Part shown: piece after piece, positions 1 to 5,263 of the stretch
Position numbering within the stretch: position 1 is the first letter of the stretch
Layout: every line of letters begins with the position of its first letter
DNA from: Pseudomonadota bacterium
GTDB taxonomy: Bacteria > Pseudomonadota > Gammaproteobacteria > Burkholderiales > Rhodocyclaceae
Length of the DNA: 5,263 bases
Reading direction: 5' to 3'
Assembly (NCBI GenBank): GCA_030917225.1
Contig: JAUPVD010000458.1
Coordinates: forward strand, 1 to 5,263
The notes under the pieces: model-generated
Databases searched by the model: none
Seen by the model: the letters and a program-made list of their open reading frames with translations, nothing else
Told to the model about the DNA's origin: nothing
Made by a program: the position numbers and the translations under genes

Positions 1-1
1 G

Positions 2-1711
2 CGCTTTGCCGACACCAAGGTGCATACCTTCCCAGCCGACATCGAGGTGCCGCTCGATGGCGTGGTACGTGGCCTGTGGCGAGAAGCCGTCATGGAGACG
101 GACGCCGCCGGCCGGGATCGGGTCAACCGCGTCACCTATGAAATCGCCGTGCTGGAAGCCCTGCGCGAGCGGCTGCGCTGCAAGGAAATCTGGGTGGTCG
201 GCGCGAACCGCTACCGCAACCCCGACGACGATCTGCCGGCTGACTTCGAGCAAAACCGCGAGGACTACTACCGGGCGCTGAACCTGCCTCTCGATGTGGA
301 GCGCTTCATCGCCGACTTGCAGGCCGAAATGCGCGCGGCGCTGTCCACCTTCGACGCTGGCTTGAAGAAGAATCCATCCGTCCGGCTGAGCAGCAAGGGC
401 GGTGGCTGGATCACGCTGACGCCGCTCGATGCGCAACCCGATCCCCCCAATCTGACCGCGCTAAAGGCCGAACTCAATGTCCTCTGGCCGATGACCAGCC
501 TGCTCGATATGGTCAAGGAAACCGATCTGCGGTTGAGCTTTACCGATGCCCTGAAAAGCCCGACCTCCTACGAGTCGATGGATCGCTCGGTGTTGCAGCC
601 GCGCCTGCTCCTGTGTCTGCACGGCCTGGGCACCAATGCTGGCTTGCAGCGCATGGCCGGGCTGGATTCCGGCACCACGGCGCGCGACCTGGCCTATGTG
701 CGCCGCCGTTACATCAGCGTGGACGCGATGCGCCGCGCGATTGCCATCGTCGCAGACGGCACGCTGCAAGCCCGCAACCCGGCGATCTGGGGTAGCGGCA
801 CCACCGCTTGCGCGTCGGACTCGAAACACTTCGGCGCGTGGGATCAGAACCTCACCACGCAATGGCACGTCCGCTACGGCGGGCGCGGCGTGATGATCTA
901 CTGGCATGTCGAGCGCAACTCGCTGTGCATCCATTCGCAGCTCAAGTCGCCGTCGTCGTCGGAGGTGGCGTCGATGATCGAGGGCGTGATCCACCATTGC
1001 ACCGAGATGGAGGTGGATCGGCAGTATGTCGATTCGCACGGCCAGAGCACGGTGGCGTTCGCCTTCTGCCGCCTGCTGGGCTTCCAGTTGCTGCCACGGC
1101 TGAAGGCCATCCACTCACAGAAGCTGTACCGGCCAGAGACCGGCAAGGCCGACGCCTACGCGAACCTGCAACAGATTCTGACCAAGCCCATCGACTGGGA
1201 CTCGGTGCGGCAACAGTACGACCAGATGGTCAAGTACGCTACCGCGCTGCGCCTGGGGACAGCGGACACCGAAGCCATCCTGCGCCGCTTCACCAAGAAG
1301 AACGTGCAGCACCCGACCTACAAGGCATTCGCTGAGTTGGGCAAGGCGATCAAGACCATCTTCCTGTGCCGCTACCTGCACGACGAGGCGTTGCGCCGGG
1401 AAATCAACGAGGGGCTGAACGTAGTCGAGCAGTGGAACGGCGCGACCGACTTCGTGTTCTTCGCCCGCCGGGGCGAGATGGCGAGCAACCGCCGCGAGGA
1501 TCACGAGGTCAGCATGCTCGCGCTGCACCTGATCCAGAACTGTATGGTCTACATCAACACGCTGATGATCCAGAAGGTCTTGGCCCTGCCGCATTGGCAG
1601 GGCAGGTTCACACCACGCGACTACGCCGCCCTGACGCCGCTGATCTGGGAACACGTCAACCCGTATGGTCGGTTCGATCTCGATATGAACACCCGGCTCG
1701 ACCTGCCGTGA
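2..1711 (+). CDS. tnpA: Tn3-family transposase TnpA, C-terminal part (5' end outside window)
   Basis: This is the replicative transposase of a Tn3-family element, which binds the terminal inverted repeats and joins DNA ends to form a cointegrate. The frame is open from the left edge (residues RFADTK precede a GTG at 20), so that GTG is not the true start. About 569 codons are visible of the roughly 950-1000 usual for the family, so about 40% is missing to the left. Counting from the GTG codon, the catalytic DDE residues are visible: D267 in [12 protein letters not shown] (818-820), D338 in YVDSHGQS (1031-1033) and E470 in GLNVVEQW (1427-1429). Spacings of 71 and 132 residues fit the Tn3 DDE domain. 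The conserved [12 protein letters not shown] stretch precedes the domain, and the protein ends [18 protein letters not shown]. This ending looks unlike the Tn3/Tn21 core group as I remember it, so I expect a more distant subgroup, perhaps Tn4430-like. No internal stop or frameshift is visible, so the gene may be active. The stop lies 40 bases before a candidate transposon end, as expected for tnpA. No resolvase or res site is in the window. Confidence 0.95.
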   Translation, partial: RFADTKVHTFPADIEVPLDGVVRGLWREAVMETDAAGRDRVNRVTYEIAVLEALRERLRCKEIWVVGANRYRNPDDDLPADFEQNREDYYRALNLPLDVERFIADLQAEMRAALSTFDAGLKKNPSVRLSSKGGGWITLTPLDAQPDPPNLTALKAELNVLWPMTSLLDMVKETDLRLSFTDALKSPTSYESMDRSVLQPRLLLCLHGLGTNAGLQRMAGLDSGTTARDLAYVRRRYISVDAMRRAIAIVADGTLQARNPAIWGSGTTACASDSKHFGAWDQNLTTQWHVRYGGRGVMIYWHVERNSLCIHSQLKSPSSSEVASMIEGVIHHCTEMEVDRQYVDSHGQSTVAFAFCRLLGFQLLPRLKAIHSQKLYRPETGKADAYANLQQILTKPIDWDSVRQQYDQMVKYATALRLGTADTEAILRRFTKKNVQHPTYKAFAELGKAIKTIFLCRYLHDEALRREINEGLNVVEQWNGATDFVFFARRGEMASNRREDHEVSMLALHLIQNCMVYINTLMIQKVLALPHWQGRFTPRDYAALTPLIWEHVNPYGRFDLDMNTRLDLP

Positions 1712-1713
1712 TC

Positions 1714-1751
1714 GAAATGGCGGCTGGTGACACGACTGCTTGCTCTACCCC
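1714..1751. repeat. Candidate right terminal inverted repeat of the Tn3-family element
   Basis: Tn3-family ends are about 38 bp, begin with GGGG on the outside, and usually lie directly after the tnpA stop. Read inward on the - strand from 1751, this segment begins GGGGTAGAGCAAGCA. From memory this resembles the outer part of the Tn4430 repeat (GGGGTA, then GC and AGCA at matching positions). It is the only CCCC between the tnpA stop and the SDR remnant. The usual inner TAAG is not seen, and the partner repeat lies outside the window, so the exact inner limit is a guess based on family length. The next five bases (1752-1756, tattc) would be one copy of the target duplication if this is the true end. 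Confidence 0.5.
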
Positions 1752-1828
1752 TATTCAGATCACTGTTTTCGCCTAAAACAGAGTAGCGATAGCGCAGGGT
1801 CTTGTACCAGTCAGGCATCGCTGTGATG
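1752..1828. other. Unassigned spacer between transposon end and broken SDR gene
   Basis: This stretch of about 77 bases lies beyond the candidate transposon terminus but before recognisable SDR homology starts near 1829. It is less GC-rich than its neighbours. A - strand frame through it is open (MPDWYKTLRYRYSVLGEN), but it belongs to no family I recognise and continues antisense into the transposase, so I do not call it a gene. It may be residue of an earlier insertion or recombination that cut the SDR gene before the Tn3 element arrived. Both limits are approximate. Confidence 0.4.
1763..1781. repeat. Perfect inverted repeat, 7-bp arms and 5-base loop
   Basis: CTGTTTT (1763-1769) and AAAACAG (1775-1781) are exact reverse complements around the loop CGCCT. 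The arms are AT-rich and no T-tract follows on either strand, so a factor-independent terminator is unlikely. The outer CTGT and ACAG are 11 bases apart, whereas a classical LexA box needs 8. It could be a recombination or protein-binding site, or chance; the role is unknown. Confidence 0.5.
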
Positions 1829-2008
1829 GCTCGGATATCCGGCCTTGCGCAACTCGGCGACACGCTCGGCGATCCGCGCGCTGCTGGCGGTGACGATAAG
1901 CCTTGCGCCTGCTGCACCCAGCCGGCGGGCAATCGCCATACCAATACCCTGGTCTCTACCAGCGCCACTGACCAATGCAACCTGATTCTGCCACTCGATG
2001 TTCAGCAT
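1811..2008 (-). pseudogene. Truncated short-chain dehydrogenase/reductase (SDR), N-terminal remnant
   Basis: The first ~60 residues are the start of a FabG-like SDR: a first beta strand (QVALVSGAG), a nucleotide-binding glycine motif SGAGRDQGIG at residues 14-23 (a TGxxxGIG variant with Ser for Thr), the helix MAIARRLGAAGA, then a second strand LIVTASS, which would discriminate NAD(H) from NADP(H). Homology fades after AELRKAGYP (residue 59, near 1832), and a stop follows at residue 66. Family members are about 250 residues. The D-rich loop, the NAG motif and the catalytic Ser and YxxxK are all absent, so it cannot be an active reductase. The ATG at 2008 has a good ribosome site, and the gene lies 94 bases downstream of oprJ on the same strand, suggesting it once followed the pump genes in the transcript. 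The loss is best explained by insertion or deletion at the junction with the mobile DNA. The original substrate cannot be inferred. Confidence 0.8.
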
Positions 2009-2016
2009 GCGTCTTG

Positions 2017-2022
2017 CTCCTT
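2017..2022 (-). promoter_or_regulatory. Ribosome binding site of the SDR remnant
   Basis: On the - strand AAGGAG lies 8 bases before the ATG at 2008. This supports that ATG as the original start, and shows the reading frame is a real gene beginning and not a shadow of other sequence. Confidence 0.75.
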
Positions 2023-2026
2023 GTTG

Positions 2027-2059
2027 AGCCTTGCCAAGGCTGAGCAGGTGCGCGCTCAG
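2027..2059. repeat. Two adjacent inverted repeats between oprJ and the SDR start
   Basis: AGCCTTG (2027-2033) and CAAGGCT (2035-2041) form a perfect 7-bp palindrome around one base. CTGAGC (2040-2045) and GCTCAG (2054-2059) form a second, 6-bp stem with an 8-base loop. The two share bases 2040-2041, so they could only form as alternatives at full length. Neither is followed by a T-run on the - strand, so neither is a clear intrinsic terminator. They could affect oprJ mRNA stability or SDR translation, since they lie just upstream of its ribosome site. This is inference only. The rest of the 94-base gap (2009-2102) shows nothing else. Confidence 0.4.
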
Positions 2060-2102
2060 TCGGCGAGGCAGGAAAGATCGGATTAATCACACGGCGTGCC
2101 GA

Positions 2103-3530
2103 TTACGGCTGCACACCTGCCGGGCTTTCTTCCCAGCCACCGCCCAAGGACTTGAACAGGTCGACCAGGGCGATCTGCCGTTCGGTGCTGATCTGGATGA
2201 GTGTTACCTGATTACCGAAGGTGCTGCGCTGGGCATCGAGGTAGCGCAGGTAGTCGTCCACACCGCCGTCGTAGCGAGCTTTCGCCAGCGTCATGGCGGC
2301 CACACTGGAGTCAGCCAGAGCACGCCGTGCGGCTTCCTCTCGGCGTAGGGTGTCTGTGGCTGTCAGGGCATCGGCGACTTCACGGAAAGCCACCTGGATG
2401 GTGCCTTCGTACGCGGCTACTGCCGCGTCCTTGCGCACCTCAGCCAAGTCAAGGTTAGCGCGGTTACGACCGCCGGCGAAAATCGGCAGTGACAGGCTCG
2501 GGGCAAACGACCAGGCTCGCGAACCGCCGTCGAACAGCCCCGATAGCTCGGTGCTGGAACTGCCCACCGAACCGGTCAACGATAGGCGCGGAAAGAACGC
2601 CGCGCGGGCCGCACCGATATCGGCATTGCGCGCTTTGAGGCGATGCTCACTGGCGAGGATGTCCGGACGCCGTTCGATCAGCGTCGAGGGCGTGCCGGGA
2701 GCGATGTCCTGCAGCACTAACAACGAATCGCGCGGTGCAGCCGGCAGCAGGCTATTGGCATCAGGCGTACCGACCAGCAGAACGAGGGCATTGTCGGTCT
2801 GCTGCAGCAGGCGCAGGGTGCTCTCGCGTTCGGCCTTGGCCTGCTCAGCCAGGCCCAGGGCCTCCTGATAGTCGAGGGCAGTGGCGGTGCCAGCCTGGCG
2901 ACGGCGGCTGATCAGCTCCAGCGAGTCCTCGCGGGTTTTCAGGGTCTGTTCGACCAGCGCCAAACGGCGCTGTGCACCATCGCGAGTCAGGTAAGCTTCG
3001 ATCACTTCGGCGATCAGGCTGACCTGCGTGGCGCGAGTCGCTTCTTCGGTCGCCAGGTAGGTCTCCAGGGCCGATTCGGACAAGTTGCGCACCCGGCCGA
3101 ACAGATCGACTTCGTATTCCGTCAGGCCGGGGCCGACCTGGTAACTGCTGCTCACATCCGAACGACCGCTACTCGATAGATCGGCGGGCAGCCTCTGGCG
3201 ACTACCCGTCGCGTTGGCGTTGATCGACGGCAAGCGGTCGGCTCGCTGCACGCGGTACTGCGCCCGTGCGGCTTCAATATCGAGCAGGGCTTGGCGCAAA
3301 CTGCGGTTGTTACTGAGGGCAGCGTCCACCACCCGGTGCAGTTGCGGGTCGATGATGAATGTCTTCCAATCCAGTACATCCGCCGCAAAACTGCCTGTTG
3401 CCTCGACGGTAGGCGTCCAGCTCGCCGCAACCGGCGCTTCAGGGCGCTGGTAGTTGGGAGCCAGGGAACAGCCGGCAACGGTCAGGGTCAGTACCAGCAA
3501 CGCCGGGCGAAACAGAACGATCGGTTGCAT
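2103..3530 (-). CDS. oprJ: OprJ/TOprJ-type outer-membrane efflux channel lipoprotein
   Basis: This is the outer-membrane factor of a tripartite RND multidrug pump (TolC/NodT family), a trimeric channel through which drugs taken up by the MexD-type pump leave the cell. The 475-residue product starts with a lipoprotein signal peptide with lipobox VAGC, lipidated Cys21 and Ser at +2, consistent with outer-membrane sorting. Two repeated OEP domains follow (about residues 60-250 and 280-465). Characteristic stretches are EYEVDLFGRVR (138-148), IERRPDILASEHRLKARN (285-302), AARAAFFPRLSLTGS (307-321) and the terminal SLGGGW (461-466). Compared from memory, it follows P. aeruginosa OprJ (479 aa) nearly end to end, with a moderate number of substitutions. 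It resembles OprM/TtgC less and OprN clearly less. The ATG at 3530 is supported by AAGGA 9 bases upstream. Only 5 bases separate it from the mexD stop, so the two are cotranscribed. Divergence from the P. aeruginosa gene fits either another Pseudomonas species or the mobile toprJ alleles; I cannot choose between them. The gene is intact. Confidence 0.93.
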   Translation of the reverse strand: MQPIVLFRPALLVLTLTVAGCSLAPNYQRPEAPVAASWTPTVEATGSFAADVLDWKTFIIDPQLHRVVDAALSNNRSLRQALLDIEAARAQYRVQRADRLPSINANATGSRQRLPADLSSSGRSDVSSSYQVGPGLTEYEVDLFGRVRNLSESALETYLATEEATRATQVSLIAEVIEAYLTRDGAQRRLALVEQTLKTREDSLELISRRRQAGTATALDYQEALGLAEQAKAERESTLRLLQQTDNALVLLVGTPDANSLLPAAPRDSLLVLQDIAPGTPSTLIERRPDILASEHRLKARNADIGAARAAFFPRLSLTGSVGSSSTELSGLFDGGSRAWSFAPSLSLPIFAGGRNRANLDLAEVRKDAAVAAYEGTIQVAFREVADALTATDTLRREEAARRALADSSVAAMTLAKARYDGGVDDYLRYLDAQRSTFGNQVTLIQISTERQIALVDLFKSLGGGWEESPAGVQP

Positions 3531-3535
3531 AGCGT

Positions 3536-5263
3536 TTAGTCCTTGATCCGGGCAACAGGGCCGTCAGTAGTGGACGGCGTATGGGGCGTGCTGCGCAGCA
3601 GCGACAGCACCCAAACGAAGAAGATCGGCACGAAGATCACCCCCAACAGCGTCGCACTAAGCATGCCTCCGATGACACCGGTGCCGATGGCGCGCTGGCT
3701 GGCAGCGCCGGCACCACTGGCGATCACCAGCGGCACGACGCCGAGGATGAACGCCATGGAGGTCATGATGATCGGGCGGAAGCGAATCCGCGCCGCCTCG
3801 ATGGCCGCGTCGCGCAGCGAGTAACCCTGTTCCCAGAGATCCTTGGCGAACTCGACAATCAGAATGGCGTTCTTCGCCGCCAGGCCGATGATGGTGATCA
3901 GACCGACCTTGAAGTACACGTCGTTCGACAGGCCAACACTCGTCACCGCCAGCACCGAACCGAGAGCACCAATCGGCACGATCAACATCACCGTCAGTGG
4001 AATTGCCCAGCTCTCGTAGAGGGCGACCAGCAATAGGAACACGACGACGATAGCCAGTGCGAACAGCATCAGCGCCTGACCACTGGCGACCCGCTCCTGA
4101 TAGGACAGGCCCGTCCATTCGTAGCCGATGCCGGCCGGCAGCTCGCCAATAATGCGCTCCAGCTCAGCCATGGCCTCGCCGGTACTTACACCCGGAGCGG
4201 CGTCGCCGGTGATACGGATCGACGGGTAGCCGTTGTAGCGAGACATCTGTACCGGACCCTCTTCCCACTTCGTGGTGACGAAGGCACTCAGGGGTACCAG
4301 ACCACCGCTATCGTTGGGCACGTGAAGTTTGAGCACGCTCTCCGGGGTCATGCGCTCACCTTGCTCTGCCTGCACCACCACGCGCTGTTGACGACCAGCA
4401 TTCGAGTAATCGTTGATCACCGTGGAGCCAAACGCCGTGGACAGAGCGGTGCTGATCGACTCGAAGCTCACGCCCTGGGCGCGCGCCTGCTCGCGATCGA
4501 TGACCAGGCGCAGTTGTGGCGCTTCAGCCAGGCCTTCCATCATGGCGTAGAGGAATTTCGGATTGCCGTTGACCTGGCCCAGCAACTCGTCGCGAGCAGC
4601 CAGTAAGGCTTCACGGCCCAAGCTGCCGCGATCCTGCAGACGCAGGGCGAAACCGCCGGAGTTACCTAGGCCTTCGATTGGCGGTGGCGGCACGGCCATG
4701 ATGGTACCGTCGTCGAGGTTGGCGAAATGCTCGTTCACGGCTGCTGTCTCGGCCTCGACCGACTGATCCGAATTACGCTCGGACCAATCCTTGAGCACCG
4801 GGAAAGCCAGCGCGGCGTTTTCGCCCATGCCCGAGAAGCTGAAGCCCAAGACCAAGAAGGAACTGCCCATGGCCTCACGTGACATGAGGAACTCTTCCAG
4901 CTGCGCGCCCGTCTCGGATGTGCGCTCGCGGGTCGCGCCTGGCGGCAATTGCACGTCGACGATCATGTAGCCCTGGTCTTCTGCGGGCACGAAGGACTCC
5001 GGCAGACGTAGGTAGAAGAAACCCATCACCACGACGATGGCCAGGTAGATAAACATGAAGCGCCCGGCACGCGGCACCAGCTTGCTGTTGAGCGCGGTGT
5101 AGCGCTGGGTCAGTCGGCCGAAGACGCGGTTGAAGCCGCCAAAGAACCCGCGCTTTTCATGATGCCCCTGCGGGATCGGCTTGAGCAGCGTGGCGCACAG
5201 CGCCGGGGTAAAGGTCAGCGCCAGGAAGCCGGAGAACATGATCGATACGGCCAGCGACAGCGA
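3536..5263 (-). CDS. mexD: MexD/TMexD-type RND multidrug efflux transporter, C-terminal part
   Basis: This is the inner-membrane, proton-driven pump of the HAE-1 RND family, which captures drugs in the periplasm or inner leaflet and passes them to the outer-membrane channel. The frame is open to the right edge; 575 residues are visible of about 1045, so the N-terminal half, with TM1-5, the first porter domain and the two central Asp of TM4, is outside. Counting from the ATG codon at 5239: TM6 ends near residue 20, TM7 is about 61-80, the second periplasmic loop with porter and docking subdomains about 81-385, then TM8 (387-408), TM9 (413-434), TM10 (441-465), TM11 (488-508) and TM12 (519-548). 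Proton-relay residues are present: K456 in GLAAKNAILIVEF, R488 and T493 in RFRPIIMTS. Compared from memory, it tracks P. aeruginosa MexD closely (for example the LKPIPxGHHEKRGFFG stretch and KFLYAMMEGLAEAPQLRL), with a divergent tail. No defect is visible. The first gene of such operons, the adaptor mexC, and a local repressor like nfxB would lie to the right. Confidence 0.94.
   Translation of the reverse strand, partial: SLSLAVSIMFSGFLALTFTPALCATLLKPIPQGHHEKRGFFGGFNRVFGRLTQRYTALNSKLVPRAGRFMFIYLAIVVVMGFFYLRLPESFVPAEDQGYMIVDVQLPPGATRERTSETGAQLEEFLMSREAMGSSFLVLGFSFSGMGENAALAFPVLKDWSERNSDQSVEAETAAVNEHFANLDDGTIMAVPPPPIEGLGNSGGFALRLQDRGSLGREALLAARDELLGQVNGNPKFLYAMMEGLAEAPQLRLVIDREQARAQGVSFESISTALSTAFGSTVINDYSNAGRQQRVVVQAEQGERMTPESVLKLHVPNDSGGLVPLSAFVTTKWEEGPVQMSRYNGYPSIRITGDAAPGVSTGEAMAELERIIGELPAGIGYEWTGLSYQERVASGQALMLFALAIVVVFLLLVALYESWAIPLTVMLIVPIGALGSVLAVTSVGLSNDVYFKVGLITIIGLAAKNAILIVEFAKDLWEQGYSLRDAAIEAARIRFRPIIMTSMAFILGVVPLVIASGAGAASQRAIGTGVIGGMLSATLLGVIFVPIFFVWVLSLLRSTPHTPSTTDGPVARIKD
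3540..3544 (-). promoter_or_regulatory. Ribosome binding site of oprJ, inside the end of mexD
   Basis: On the - strand AAGGA overlaps the final Lys-Asp codons of mexD and lies 9 bases before the oprJ ATG. The signal for the channel is thus embedded in the pump gene, indicating coupled translation and one transcript for both. Confidence 0.7.

Noticed and set aside
20..22. GTG as the start of the transposase
   Set aside because: The frame is open upstream to the window edge and the upstream residues continue the family sequence; a 563-residue product would be far too short for TnpA.
461..1654. Two long - strand open frames (461-1114 and 1115-1654) opposite the transposase
   Set aside because: They are antisense to a clearly conserved gene, lack recognisable domains and are typical of high-GC coding DNA.
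1763..1781. LexA (SOS) box
   Set aside because: CTGT and ACAG are present but 11 bases apart and not 8, and no gene is placed to be controlled by it.
1796..1800. GGGTC as the end of a second Tn3-like element
   Set aside because: Only a short match, with no further terminal-repeat similarity and no open frame consistent with an element starting there.
1621..1980. A 119-codon - strand frame spanning the junction
   Set aside because: It overlaps the SDR remnant in another frame, crosses the putative transposon end and runs antisense into tnpA; no ribosome site or family match was seen.
3657..4118. - strand frame of 153 codons within mexD
   Set aside because: It overlaps the well-conserved transporter frame and reads as an out-of-frame arginine-rich shadow.

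Overview
The window shows GC-rich proteobacterial DNA in three blocks: a Tn3-family transposon end on the + strand, a short scarred junction, and the distal part of an RND multidrug-efflux operon on the - strand. The pump proteins closely resemble MexD and OprJ of Pseudomonas, so the pump is of Pseudomonas origin. The host could be a Pseudomonas, or another Gammaproteobacterium carrying the pump on a plasmid or integrative element, because the nearby transposon and broken gene mark this as mobile or rearranged DNA.

Layout. Positions 2-1711 (+) hold the C-terminal 569 codons of a Tn3-family transposase with its full DDE catalytic triad; the N-terminal ~40% lies left of the window. A candidate terminal inverted repeat ending in CCCC follows at 1714-1751. 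Positions 1752 to about 1828 are an unassigned spacer with a perfect 7-bp stem hairpin. Positions 1811-2008 (-) are the first ~60 residues of a short-chain dehydrogenase/reductase that has lost the rest of its body. Positions 2103-3530 (-) are a complete OprJ-type outer-membrane channel lipoprotein. Positions 3536-5263 (-) are the C-terminal 575 residues of a MexD-type inner-membrane RND transporter that runs off the right edge.

How the genes work together. MexD (proton-driven pump), an adaptor (MexC, expected just right of the window) and OprJ form an envelope-spanning export complex. mexD and oprJ are separated by only 5 bases, with the oprJ ribosome site inside the last codons of mexD. The SDR start, 94 bases beyond oprJ and with a good ribosome site, was probably the next gene of the same transcript before it was broken. 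The transposase is convergent with this operon.

The main point of interest is that a diverged MexCD-OprJ-type pump beside a Tn3-family element and a truncated gene is the pattern expected for the mobile tigecycline-resistance clusters called tmexCD-toprJ. Sequence alone cannot settle whether this copy is such an allele or a chromosomal Pseudomonas homologue. No CRISPR array, tRNA or rRNA was seen, and no clearly unprecedented system.
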